Assembly (NCBI GenBank): GCA_005408345.1
Contig: SEMN01000176.1
Coordinates: 64,501-128,500 of the forward strand
Length of the DNA stretch: 64,000 bases
DNA from: Macquaria australasica
Lineage: Eukaryota; Chordata; Actinopteri; Centrarchiformes; Percichthyidae
Direction of reading: 5' to 3'
Shown: positions 1 through 11,542 of the stretch, one piece after another
How the letters are laid out: each line of letters starts with the position of its first letter
How positions within the stretch are numbered: position 1 is the first letter of the stretch
Notes under the pieces: generated by a model
What the model was told of the DNA's origin: nothing
The model's database searches: none
The model's input: the letters and a program-made list of their open reading frames with translations, nothing else
Program-made: the position numbers and the translations under genes

Positions 1-754
1 ATGTAAAAGGACACATTCTTCTTACAAGCATACAAATGAGGATCTATTGCCTGAAAATGCTCTGAGCAATGATAAATGTTACACAGTTGATTTAGCATGA
101 CTTTCTGATAGGAATGCCCATTTCAGCCAGCTCCTATTACCTCTTTTAAATCAATACCAGAGTCACATTTAATGATGCCTTCTTATTCAACACTTCCCTG
201 AAGCATTACACTTCAGTGGGCACTGCAGTGTAATTCCACTGATGTCCTAACAGCAGCGAGGTGTTAAATTTTCATTTGGGTACATTTCTACAATAGGTGC
301 AGAGTTTGTGAGGGTTATTAATGACTACGTAGCATTTGCCATCATTGTAACGGTGGTGCTCTGTAGCCACGAGGCAATGAAAGAATCAGGATAGTAGCAC
401 TGCAGTGGATCAAACGACAGCTTTATGAGAGCTGACATACACTGTGGCCATTCATGAGGGAAAGCTTTGAGGTTCCCCTGTCAAAGCGTAGCACGGGTAG
501 CCTCCAGCAGAATAAAATGAATTGGCACTATAATAAAGACAAGGGTAGCCAATGATTTGCTGCTGTGTCCTGCCTGTTTAAAGACTGATGTCCTCTCAAA
601 GCACAGTGTGTAGAATTGGTGCATTTGATTGGTCTCTTTAATGGATTGAAATTTTGAGGACTGGCATTGTGGATGGACAACTGACCAAAGCTAAGCACCA
701 CCCTTTCCCTTAATGCACCAATCACAGCTAAGCACAAACTAGGACAACCTGTGA
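1..754. other. rptor intron sequence, nothing recognised
   Basis: This lies downstream of the rptor coding exon on the minus strand, so it should be intron. I see no exon matching Raptor and no clear repeat. Confidence 0.5.
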
Positions 755-1154
755 TACCCCCTTTCCACCAACGCGGACCTAGTGCTAGTGCCGGTTCGGA
801 GTTGGTTCAACTTGCGAACCTTCTAAGAACCGGTTTGCTTTTCCACGGGCTGGAGGGCCACCACAGAGCCACATCATTACGTCACTGTATACGTCTGCGC
901 GCGTCTCCACTTTCCCAGCAACGCTAGCGCCAACTTCAAGCACAACAGCAACAATGGCGGACTACAACGTCTCTTTACAAGTGTTGCTCCCGGCTGGTTG
1001 CTCATCGTGATTGCTATGGACGTTTGAGAAGAAAGGTAATTACCTAACACATTTTGATTCTTATTAACACTGAACGTAAGTTTTAGTTGGTCTTGTTGGT
1101 CACGATAATCCCGCCCCCAGACGCTGCCCCTGTCGTAAGCGGTTCTTGGTAAAT
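755..1154. mobile_element. fossil DNA-transposon-like repeat (hAT-like, uncertain)
   Basis: It starts at CCCTTTCCACCAACGCGGAC and carries paired GGTTCGGAG / AGAACCGGTT motifs, a style I associate with teleost hAT-type non-autonomous elements. No transposase reading frame is visible. A fold-back repeat abuts or interrupts its right side. Confidence 0.35.
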
Positions 1155-1500
1155 GTGCTCATTCGCTCTCTTGCCGAGTTAGATGAGAAGATTGATATCG
1201 CTCTCATATCAGTATGGTAACTATGAAGCTACAGTCAGCAGCAGGTCTGCTTAGCTTAGCATGGCAACGACTGAAAACAGGAAGAACCAGCTAGCTTGAC
1301 TCTGCCCAAAGACACCAGAGATATAACGTGTTAATAAGCCATCTTTATAGGTGCTAGTAGGTGAACAGGGCCAAGCTAGCCGTTTCCCCTCTTTCCAGTC
1401 TCTATGCTGAGCTTAGCTGCATCTTCATATTTAGTGGACAGATATGAGAGTGGTATCAATCTTCTCATCCAACTCTCAGCAAGAAAGTAAGTCCAAAATG
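1155..1500. repeat. fold-back (inverted) dispersed repeat
   Basis: The left arm (about 1160-1305) and the right arm (about 1363-1490) are imperfect reverse complements. For example, GAGTTAGATGAGAAGATTGA at 1176 pairs with the complement ending at 1475, and each arm contains a CTTAGCTTAGC- or GAGCTTAGC-like motif. The central 58 bases form the loop. A single-arm relative lies at 30890-31070, so this is an inverted pair of a common dispersed repeat. Confidence 0.7.
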
Positions 1501-1745
1501 TCTAACTATTCCTTTATTTCCTGTTTTATCAGCTCCCCCTATGAAAACTAACATGGTCCCCTCAGAGATATTTGAAAATGACAATGCAGCTATTGCACAA
1601 GTCTGCATGAGTTTATTCCTTCAACAACTCTGCATGCACTAGACCGACAGAGCTCCAGGAGAAACAAACTCAAACCACAGCTCAGCACGGGGAGCATCCT
1701 TAACCTGCTGAATTACTCCAGACATGGATGAGCAGAAGAAATTAC

Positions 1746-1907
1746 CCTGTCCTTCATCCTCCAGCTCTGCGCTAAAGCCTTGGAGCCCTCAATCTTCTCC
1801 GAGTGTCGTTTCTTCATGAAGGCCAGTGGAAGTTTCCAGTCATTCATGTCGGCCTCCTCTTCCTCGGCGAGGCCCACGGCCGGTGAATGAAGCAAGTCTG
1901 AGTCCAT
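1746..1907 (-). CDS. rptor: rptor first coding exon (Raptor N-terminus, partial gene)
   Basis: Raptor is the scaffold subunit of mTORC1 that recruits substrates such as S6K and 4E-BP. This exon encodes 54 residues starting MDSDLLHSPAVG, with an acidic EEEEAD stretch (residues 15-20), then NDWKLPLAFMKKRH and SQSW-type residues ending in RMKDR. It closely matches the vertebrate Raptor N-terminus as I remember it, where the next exon begins MKTVSV. The exon ends in AGG followed by the donor GTAATT (phase 0). I chose the second ATG (1905-1907) because it has A at -3 and G at +4 and fits the orthologs; an ATG two codons upstream (1911-1913) has a poor context. The next coding exon is not in positions 1-1745, so the gene runs off the left edge. 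Full-length Raptor is about 1,330 residues. Confidence 0.92.
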
Positions 1908-1920
1908 TTTCATCAGGGCC
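1908..1920 (-). other. rptor: rptor 5' UTR part of the coding exon, with splice acceptor
   Basis: On the minus strand the pyrimidine-rich CTCTCCCCTGTAG (AG at 1921-1922) stands just before the start codons. This looks like a true acceptor, meaning the coding exon is joined to an upstream untranslated exon. The CpG-rich block at 2.6-3.4 kb is the obvious place for that exon. Confidence 0.65.
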
Positions 1921-1922
1921 CT

Positions 1923-2599
1923 ACAGGGGAGAGCTCTTGTTAGTAACACAGATCTGATGAGTTTATTGTGGCCTCTTGCTGTGCAGTCATGGTGGAAAAC
2001 TAACACTAACCGACAAAATGATCATTTTAGCTGTGGCTGGTAGTCCACTCTCACAACGATGAAAACGGCTAATAAATTAGTAACTTATTCCTACATAACT
2101 TTAAATCAGATAGTTCCCGATTTAAATCAAATGTTGCCAATACTAGACTAGTTAATGTCTTGTGTTTAAACAACATTTAACATTTTAGGACTTTGGCTTC
2201 TTTTGATAAATGAAAAAAAAACGTTTTGTAGAGAAATATTTCTGATCCTCAAAGTCAAAAAAACAAGAAAGGTTTCACACCGACACTCAACATCAAACCT
2301 TTCAAACAACACAGGGCCTTCCACCTAAAGGGCTTTTTGTGCAGTTGTGACGTTTCTAACAAGCAGCTCTTCCTTCAGGAAAAGTGAGCATTGCTGTCAG
2401 AAAGCCACCAACAGGATGTGCCAAATTAACTATGCAGATTTCTGTTCCGCTGCTCATGTGATGCCAGTGAAGCGTTTACTTAGTGGCTGTAAAAGAACAA
2501 AAGACTCCGGCGGGAAGCTGATTTTGAATTCAATAAATGTTTTCTGACACTAACAATACTGGAATCTGACAATCTGAGAAACCTCCGCGGCTGCTGAGT
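1923..2599. other. rptor 5' intron, nothing recognised
   Basis: This sits between the putative noncoding first exon and the coding exon. It is AT-rich with no repeat or exon I can name. Confidence 0.45.
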
Positions 2600-3430
2600 T
2601 TTCCAGTTTATGACCTTAAGCCCAAAAAGTTAGTTCACGGGACGATGGTCGAGTCCTGCTTCGCGCACTGCTGCGAGTCTCCTGCTAGAATGGAAACAAC
2701 AAGCGAAACCGAGCAGAGTCACATCTGGATCCCTTCAGGGCAGCACTGAGCCTCTAACAGAGCAGCTGAGCGTGAGCGCTGCTCGGGCCTGGCCGCGGGG
2801 GCCCGACCTCACACACACCGGCCAGCCAAACTAACTCAAACTGCCTCTTCAAGCCTTTTCCACCGTGAGCACAGAGTGAAGCGAGACAGAGCAGATGTGC
2901 AGAAATGGCGCTAGCGGCGAGGCGCGGCGAGGCGTGCAGACCTTGGTGCGGAGGGATTATCGACCCGGGCTGAGGAGGCTCTCCGTCTGCGGGCGATGAC
3001 AGACACGGTCGCGCAAACGATCCTGGTCACAAAATTGTAGGGCAGCGTCCACAGCCTGTATAGTATGTCGAAGCCGTCGAATCCGAAGTGGACCGGCGCG
3101 TGTTTGCAGGGGAATCTGCGGCTCCTCTCCCCGCGGCTCTCCGCTATGGGAAGGGGCTGGAGACGGGGCCCATCTCCACACGGACAGTCTGCCACAGCCA
3201 CACGAAGCACCGGCCACACGTAGGGATGACTGGGGTCGTACGGTCCTCTCCTGCAAACCAGCGACCCTGGTAGCTGATTTGGTGCGACGGTTTTCGCGGA
3301 AATCGCACGCAATCCCGAGAATATCTCCGGAGAGGCGCTTCTTCAGCACTTCAGCAAGGGCGCAGCCATCTTGGGTTGGACCCAGAATGCACTGTTGGGG
3401 CGGCGACGCTGTCATGAAACGTCACCGCTG
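2600..3430 (-). promoter_or_regulatory. CpG-rich block, probable rptor promoter and noncoding first exon
   Basis: CpG density here is far above the flanking AT-rich DNA (for example the runs of CG around 2890-3000 and 3080-3300). On the minus strand a YY1-like AAGATGGC motif (plus-strand GCCATCTT at 3365-3372) sits near the upstream edge, as in many TATA-less housekeeping promoters. Position and orientation fit transcription leftward into the rptor coding exon. I could not pick a convincing splice donor, so the first exon's limits are open. Two long minus-strand reading frames (2911-3312 and 2957-3415) cross the block; I do not recognise either product. Confidence 0.6.
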
Positions 3431-6124
3431 TCGTTGCTGTCACGCACCAAAATATAAACACACGCGAGCTGTAGAGCATACAGTGCTAACTCTACATGCA
3501 ACTGAAGAAATGTGTTTTAAACGCCTGCATATCATATACCCGCTCATAGTTTCAGTATCCACTCCACTCTTTGGCTTTTGTGATTTCATCACAAATATTT
3601 GCTGAAAATGTGAGGAGCCCAAAATGTATTTGTTTGTGACTGTAATGATCTTAATGGGTACTTTTATTTTGAAGTCACACAAAGACCAAGACTTTATGTT
3701 CGCGAAACTCTTTAAAATGACATCAAAACAGTAATAAATGTTATAACTGCATATTTGAATGTGTTTGTTTGTTTGTTGTTTTGTGTGTGTGGTTTTCTTT
3801 GTGTCCCATGAGAAGCACAAGTCAGTAAGTACAGTAAATGTTACCAGTCACTATACTGCAGATTTCCATACATATATATATACACTGTATATTGGCATAC
3901 ATATTTATTATGTCAACAATAAGGAAGCAAAACACATTAAACCTGGCATAAAAACTGCATAATCACTCACTCATGACAGGCTATCACACAATAACCCCTG
4001 CTTTTCTGAGTCTACAACACTGCTCTGAAAAGCATCAAGCTAATATTTTAGTTTTTATTTGTTTTATTTTATTTGTTATTAATTTATTGGAAAATGTTAT
4101 GATCTGCTTGTTGTGAAGTTGTTGCCTTGTGTGAAGCACTTTGTAAAGTGGTTCTAGAAAAGTGCTCTATAAATAAAGATTATTATTATTATTATTATTA
4201 ATATAACCATCTGAAGTTATAGCCTACTGTGTGTGTGTGACATTCAACATGACTTTATTGGGTGTTTTTATCTTCTATTGCATCATCAACATACATAAAA
4301 GGGTTGCACACAAAACATGAACAACAGTCACACTAATCCTATATGCAACAGTCCTTCTGCTTTGTGAGGATATAGTGTGCAACTGTTGTTGACACTATAT
4401 CAGAGAGATGTTGGTTCAACTTTTGAGACCTTTTGTGGTGGTGTTGTATTATTACATCTAGAGTATTTCTGTTGTTTTGTCAACCCAGCAGCAAAACTAC
4501 AGGCAGAAAAATGTACATATTGTTGATTCAACACTTTTTTGACAGACAGTCCCAGAACGCAATCTATAATCTTACAATATTATAAGCTCCACAAAGGTTT
4601 AATTGCAGGGCTATGGCACTGGATTATTTTACACGTTCAGTGTGACCTGTGTCACCAGCCTGTATGTTCTCCGTGTTGTTTTGCTGTGAGTTTTATACTC
4701 GCACTAAAGAAACAATGAAAGATTTTGAGCACACGTTAGTCAGAGAATGAGCCAAATAGCAGTGGAACTAGAAAAACAGAAAATGTTTGATTTTAAGAAG
4801 AGCATCATAGAACAAAACACTTGAATTAAATTTTATTTTTCCTCATTGCTTTCATAATCAGAAAGCCCAACGTCAAATCTATCTGGGCTCATCATGAAAC
4901 AACTTCAAGCAGAATGGTTTTTTTGCTACCATTACTAAAGAAACTCTTCTTTGTTAAATAGCATGCTATTCAAAAAGATATTTGTTTTGATCCCACTGTA
5001 GGTTTTGCATTTTATTCACAAACATTAGTATAGCCTAGTGGTCATTTGCTCAGCCTTTAAAATAACTGATACCTGAGCTTAAACAACTGGGCCATTGACA
5101 TACAGTAGAATTAATATAATGTAGTATAAGTAATATCTTAACTTGAGAGGAGGAGGTCAGTTTATATACCAGTCCAGCCTGTTATTAACTGTCCTCTGGG
5201 TTGAACTGACTGTGATTGTTACTGCCATCCGTTTTGCTAATCAGAAAGACTTGCAATCAAATATCTACAGGCCCAGTTTTGGGTCTTTGGGTCAAATCTG
5301 ACATGTTGCAGGAGGAGTGAAGGTGTCAGTTATATTATGAACATAAATTCAAAATAAATTCAGTACTAGAGTCATTTCCAAAAAATAGTCAATTTCTTAA
5401 TTTTACAAGAAGAAATGTCAACATTGTCAAAGTGCTGTAGTGCTGTACAGAGAGGCTAAAAACACATGATGAAAGATGATCCTGAAAAGGGGTGCACACA
5501 TGAAAGAAATGTCTTCATTTACTTCAACAATACTTTCAAAAGTATCAAAAGTACTTAATTACATCCATCATATGAAAACTCTTAAGTTTTCTGAAATATG
5601 TCCAGAAGAACAGTATAGTATAGTATATACATAGTATCAAGGAAACATTATACAAAATGACATTCAGTATCTTACGCAGTATAGAATGTATTCCACTTGT
5701 CATTTCATTATTGCCGCTAATCATGGCATAGCTGTATCATTAGTGCCAAGTGTATTGAGTTTGGCTGATTTAATAGCCAAGTGAAGACGTGCACGACGCC
5801 TCCCCTCTGTGTGATGTGTTGAATCCTGAGCCAGATAGCTGCATCCATCAAAAAATAGCAGCGGAGCAGCTGTTCTAAAATCCCTCACTGCATGTGGGAG
5901 TGTTTTAAAAGTAGCCTGTGCTGTATTTAAGACATAGATGTGCCCTCAGAATGGTGACTCAGGTGCACCAAAGATGAGAGGCTGTAAGTAACGGAGGGTA
6001 AAAAAAATTTTATGTTCAAATTTTAGGAATTATGATAATCTTAAAATAATGCACTGTTCATTTTGGCCATTGTTATACACTTTAGATTCTCTTTATTAAA
6101 CTTTTATTAAACTTACGTACAGCA
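3431..6124. other. intergenic, no gene seen; LINE-like tail inside
   Basis: AT-rich DNA with stop-dense frames. The only recognisable element is the LINE-type 3' tail at 4131-4202. Small ORFs here look like chance. Confidence 0.5.
4131..4202 (+). repeat. LINE-type 3' tail with (TTA)n end
   Basis: GTGAAGCACTTTG, then AAAGTGCTCTATAAATAAAG and an (ATT)n run, is the usual 3' end of L2-like LINEs and the SINEs that borrow their tails in fish. No coding part is attached. Confidence 0.6.
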
Positions 6125-6810
6125 GAAACAAGCCATGAACACAACATCTGACATGTTACCACATTTTAAGTTGAACTTGTTAGCAAACATTTGTCTATTT
6201 ATATATCCAGCAAATACAGAGAAACATTATGCTAGCATTTATTTGGAGCCGTGTCTCTGGCCACCTGGTAAGTCAAATATTAACTCTTCTTTAAGCTCTG
6301 TTCTTTGGTCTCCGCCAACTCCTGAAGGAAGTATCTAGCTCTTTAGCTGCTAAATGCTCCACTATGTTCACCAGCTAGACGCTAAATTTGTCTTTCTGCC
6401 ATTTGGTGCTGAAACCAATGCTACTGTTCATATGAGAGCGGTGAGAGTGAGTCAAAACAGTAAAGCTGCGGGCCGCAAAGAGAGAGAGAAACTGCAGGTG
6501 ATAATTCTCTGTGGCTTCATCACTACGGGCGACACCTTTCACATACAAGTAGGCATGTGATCTATTGTTAAAATAAACATTTTGATAGCAATGTGAACCT
6601 GTAAGGGCTGATTTTTCTGGCCACTTGGGGGCAGAGTTGTGAACACAACATTGGCATATTGTCACCGTTTTAAGTGGATGTGAACTTATAGCAAACACAT
6701 GCTGGTTGCATCCAGCAGATACGGAGCAAAATTATCGTTCATTTGGAGTTGTGTTTCTGGCCACCTTGCGAATAAGCTCTGCTTTTAGCTCTGCTTTACA
6801 AGAATATTGA
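6125..6810. repeat. dispersed repeat with internal duplication
   Basis: Two related blocks, about 6170-6300 and 6665-6790, share TTAGCAAACA, ATCCAGCA(A/G)ATAC, ATTTGGAG and GTGT(C/T)TCTGGCCACC in the same order. A reverse-oriented relative is at 45455-45640. No transposase or RT is visible, so this is a non-autonomous teleost repeat of uncertain class. Confidence 0.5.
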
Positions 6811-8460
6811 CTCATAGCCATTTTAAGGACACGTCTCTTTAAAACAAAACAAAAATATAAATGGAAGATGGATACTTTGAATAATGTGATTTCACTTGTT
6901 TGTTCTTGTTCAACAGTATGGTGCTGTTTGCTGTGTACAGCCCTGCTTTCCTCAGTACCTGCATGAGTCAAGTGTATTCACACGTGATTTGTCCTCAACA
7001 TCCTTTGCTGTCAGGCTTCACACTCATTTCTCAAACAGCAGGAGCTAAAGGTTTGTTTTTGAAAGAAGAGTCACGGAGAGAAAAAGCTGTCCCATCTGTC
7101 CCCGAGTCAAAATCTAGCACAGGTCTGCCTGTACTCACTCAGGCACTTGGTCGTGACATTACTGAGGGCTATTTAATTGGGAGAGTACAATCAACATGTT
7201 GACCAGTTTGTTCTTGGTCAAGAAAGAGATTTGCTCTAAGGCCTTAATGACTTGAATCAAGCACAACACAGTCTGTTTTAGGCACAAAGGACAATGCTGC
7301 GCTGAGATGACTAACAGCTTTCTTTGGGCTGTCAGCTCATCAGAAAACATGAAAATGCTACACCAGATGGATGGAGCATGAAACTGTCCCTCTCAGTGCG
7401 TTCGCCAGCGCAGCAATCATCGCTGCAGCCTCTTGGCTTGCCGCACTAACAGCGCAGGAGCAATCTGGTGTGTAAGAAACTCATAGCTACATCTGACTGA
7501 ATTCGTTTCCTCTCATCCACTGCAGGGGAGAAACCAATCCAATCTCCTAGGTGTGATAGAGGTTGGGACCCTGGGATAGCTGATAGCTAACAGAGGGAGG
7601 ACAAGAAAGAGAAGATTAGTCTACTTTTTTCTCCTCACCTGGCCCTCCGACACATGTAGGGAACAGGGTGACATGATCAACTGGGCTGGATCCTGGAAGC
7701 TGGAGCTGCTCTCAGATCTACATCAGAGTAAAAGGCAAAAAAATCTAAGGATTGATTGCAACAAGGCAAGAGAAAGAGCGAGAGAGAGAAGAGACAGATG
7801 GATTCGAGGAAGTGAGTGTTTCATGGGAGGAAGCTTTTGCTATCATGCGATCCTCCAGTGGGGCGCAGATAGACCAGTGACTCCTCTCAAGAAGGAAACT
7901 GGAGACATAAGAGCTGTAATGGAGCATTAATCCTCTTCTCTTGTGCTCTCGCGTCTCATAAAGACAAATATTTTACAGGAACTTTCTCACTCAGCAACTT
8001 ATTTTCACTCACCACTGTCATAAATCAAGGTCATCAAGAAGTACTAAAAGCTAAAACCCTTAAAAACACCATCTCATTCAAACTCTTGTGAGAAAGTTTC
8101 AAAGGTTATTCTGCGTTCTTTTTTGTATCTTTTTTGTAACAACAAAGGCCAGACTCTCTGTCCGCCTTAATCATGCATCCCATTGCTGATTTCAAGCCAA
8201 GTTTACAGTACATCAATAAAAACACCACTGCAGTGATTAATGCTTTGTTCTCCATTGCATAATGATGATCACTATTTACACTCTGAGCAGCTCCAGTGAA
8301 AGCCTCAGCCTTCATAACTCACCCTCAAGGTTGACTGAGAATATGAATTATGAATCTATCAAATCCCCAACTGAAATTTGTAAGACAGTGATTGCTGCAG
8401 TGTGGGCTTTAAATGGAATTCACTGGAGGCTGATGTTTAGATAGACATCAAATTATTTTC
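6811..8460. other. intergenic, nothing recognised
   Basis: No convincing exon, RNA gene or repeat is seen. ORFs of 60-100 codons on both strands have no family resemblance. Confidence 0.4.
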
Positions 8461-10330
8461 TTGGCTGTCAGAAGCTGCAGGGAGATGCTGTGGCTGCGGC
8501 TTATTGGCAAAAAATTGCGGGTTTGAGTCGAGGCTGAGGCTGTGACTGCATCTGCACTGGATGGATGCCAGAAGGTGCAGGTGGGGCTGGTGAAGGCTGA
8601 TGGGACAGGGCTGTGGCAGTCCCCAGAAGTTAGTAGTCAGGGGTTGGTTGTCTCTGAAAAAAGGCTGCAGATCAAGTGTTGTACATGGCCTTCTGTTGTT
8701 TATGCTGTTTTAGCAGTTGAAAAGCAACTGCCCTTAATGCATGATCAGGAGAAAATAATCGTACAGTACAATTCTATTTCAATGGCCATCAATAGTAACA
8801 CATTATTTTTCACATCTAACATGTTTAAGTGTAAAGTTCTCCATAAAGCAAATTTTCAGCAAATAAAAAACTCAGTTAGCCTGAGAGATTATTGAGTGAA
8901 TTATATGTTGGTGGGGTTGTTAATATTGACATTTCTCAAATCTATACAAAAATCAGCATTTCATTGGTTTAAAATGGCTCAACACGTCATCTACTGTTTT
9001 AAATCAGCCCCGAACCTGCGAGGTCAATGCTGACATAGAGGCGACCGGTTGGGACCTGCCTACGTCATGAAATTTATATAAAAAAAGACTCTAATCAGTG
9101 TCAGTCAGTCTCCCCTGTGTCCCCTGACCCACACACTACGTAGCCACGAGGCCACGCCTCCTACAGGTGTTGTTCCCTCACTACTTGCATTTTTTAAATA
9201 TGCTGAGAGAGTCTGAGGGTGGAGTTTACACTTTAAATTGAGGTAGAGCTTGCAGCTGGTCGTGGAGGCTGGTCCTGGAGATGGGCAGGGCTGAGACCAC
9301 CTGCCGAAGTGTTCATGTAAAGGCTGGGGTTGGAAGCAGAAGCTGGTTGCTGAATTCTGTAGGCAGTAGCTGGGAGTGACTGGCTGGAGACTGGTTGTCA
9401 GAGAATTAGGTGGAGGCAGGAACTGGAACTGGAAACTGGAAGCAGCAGGTGGAGGCTTGTGCCACAGATGGCTACATGCAGACACTGTGGCTGCTGATGC
9501 TGGCAAATCCTATAATTGTGGAATGTGGCTGCCCATGGCAGTAGCTGTGGCTAATGTTGGAAGTAGCAGATGGAGGTTGGGGCAGAACGTGGTTGTGGAA
9601 CCTGGATGCAGACACTGTGGCTGCCTCTTGCTGGTAAAGGCTGTAAGTGTGGCTGCACATGACTGTCAGACGCTACAAGCTGTTGCTGGATCTGCAGCGG
9701 CTGGCTGCAACAAGCTGCAGGAGGTTGTTGGAGTTGCAGCAGATCGGCAAATGTTTCAGGTTTCAGCTGAGTTTGGGTCATAATGGCAGAAGGATGAAGT
9801 TGATGTACCAGGTTGTCAGAGACTGAGGGCAGAGGTAGAGGATGGATCAGGCTGCTGAAAACTTTCTGTGATGGCTGACAAGATAGCTGGTTGTCAGATG
9901 GTCATGGTGGTGGCTGGGGTTGTGGCTGGCCCCTGGAAGATGTTGACAGAAAGCTGGGACCATAGCCACATTTTTTAAAGGTTGAGAGGTTGCAGCTGGC
10001 TTCTGGCAAACTAGAGGCTGAGGATGGTCCTGGAGGTTCTTTGTTTAGGTGGAGGCAAGGACTGAGACTGGTTTGTGTCTAGTTTTGGTGATTGCTGATG
10101 CTGCAGCTGGCTGCCCAAATGATTAGGCAAAGTCTGTAGGCTGATGTTCAAGTTGCAATTTGCTGCTAGAGGCTGCAGGCAGAGGCTAGTGGCTGGAGAT
10201 GTAGCTGACTGTCAGGGGTAATGGCAGCAATTGAGGCTACAGTCGGTCCATGGAAGATGTTGTTGGAAAGCTGGGACCATAGCCGGATAATTTAAAGTTC
10301 AGGATGCACATGGCAAAATGAGAGGGATGG
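8461..10330. repeat. degenerate GGCTG-rich repeat tract
   Basis: About 1.9 kb of G-rich sequence built from diverged GGCTG / CTGCAG / GGTTGTCAG words. Clear internal pairs include GCAGACACTGTGGCTGC at about 9479 and 9608, and GAAAGCTGGGACCATAGCC at about 9950 and 10267. It ends in a short (GGAT)n run near 10325. Long frames on either strand come from the biased composition rather than from a gene. Confidence 0.6.
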
Positions 10331-10627
10331 ATGGATGGATGTTGTAATCAGAAGCTGTGACGTTGTTTTATCATCCGTCCAAGGTGAAGACTGTATGGCC
10401 GAGACCGCCCCCTTTTGTGTGAAAAATAGTTGTTAGCAGTGTTTTTATAAATTAAATGATGATTTCATGAAAGCTGCAGTTATTTGATAGAAAATAAAAC
10501 AGAATTCATCAACAAAAATAATTTACATTAAAAATGGGGAATCAATCATTGACACATTGCCAAGTGAGGTGATAAATTTAGCACGCTAATATAAAATTTT
10601 CATATTTTTTACGACTAACAAACATAC

Positions 10628-10892
10628 ATCAGCTTTTCATCCACCACAGAGAGGTAGATCTTCTGATACTCTTCAACAGAGTAACCATGGAGGCCTGGGG
10701 AGTGGGGATCAATGCCTGGACGTGGGGGAGGTCTGGAGAAATGGTCGATGGTTTGGGCTTGGGGATGAATTCTTGGACCTGCACAAGTTCGGGAGTAGCG
10801 GTGGAAGGCTGGGGATTCAGAGTCAAACCTTGGACCTGGGGGAGGTCGGGAGTAGGGCTTGAAGGGTGGGGCCTGGGGATGAAATTCTGAAC
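10628..10892 (-). CDS. candidate exon of an unrecognised gene with 57-bp tandem repeats
   Basis: On the minus strand a pyrimidine-rich acceptor (TGCTCCTCACCTTCTGCAG) and a good donor (GAT then GTATGT) bracket 265 bases with an open frame. The frame carries three tandem 19-residue units (FKPYSRPPPGPR, FHRYSRTCAGPR and IDHFSRPPPRPG starts) followed by YSVEEYQKIYLSVVDEKLM. The unit length is 57 bp. A second frame is also open throughout, as expected of a 3n repeat, so the frame is not certain. I do not recognise the family and found no confident neighbouring exons. It could equally be a minisatellite that happens to be open. Confidence 0.3.
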
Positions 10893-11542
10893 CTGCAGAA
10901 GGTGAGGAGCACATGGTTGCTGTTGGAGAGATGTCAAGCTCTGGCACACTTACTTTAACAGTAAACTCATATCCAATCAAAATCAAAGGGCCCCTCACAG
11001 GTTCTGTTTATTTTACAGGGTTTTACAGGTACAGCCATTTATATGCTATGACATTTGTTCCACTGCATAGTTCCATACTATATGAGTTTATGTAGGTGCA
11101 TTTCATTTTAGATCATTTTCTATTCAATTAGGTCCTCATGAATTCAATGTGCAATGTATCCAAGACAGTAAAAGCAAGGCTTTACCTGGTTACAGCAGCC
11201 TGCCGGGTTTTTCCTGAAGCAGGGTGATCCTCCTCCTCTTCCTGTAGGGAGTCTTATTCTCCGAGCGAACAGGCATGCAACACTACAACAATACATACAC
11301 AAATTGGAATAAGGCACTCCTACAGTAAGAAGTGAATTTAATTCACCATTTCCTGCTAAACATTGAACATATAGTATTTTGCCATGCACTGCATGACAAT
11401 GTCACATATAATATGCATCTGCTGGAAATAACTAAGTGCAAGTACTTAAGAATTGTACTTAATTGTACATAATCTCCCAAAATCATTAATAATACTACTA
11501 CAAAAAACTAGAATTATTTTGAAAATACAAAGGAAGGCATAA

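Noticed and set aside
9105..9783. ORFs of 133 and 135 codons on both strands
   Set aside because: Caused by the GGCTG-rich degenerate repeats; no family resemblance and both strands are equally open.
11189..11283. Possible minus-strand exon upstream of the 57-bp repeat exon (acceptor TTGTTGTAG, donor CCAG/GTAAAG)
   Set aside because: Its open frame is phase 0 and does not match the phase needed by the frame I favour at 10892; the other frame contains a stop.
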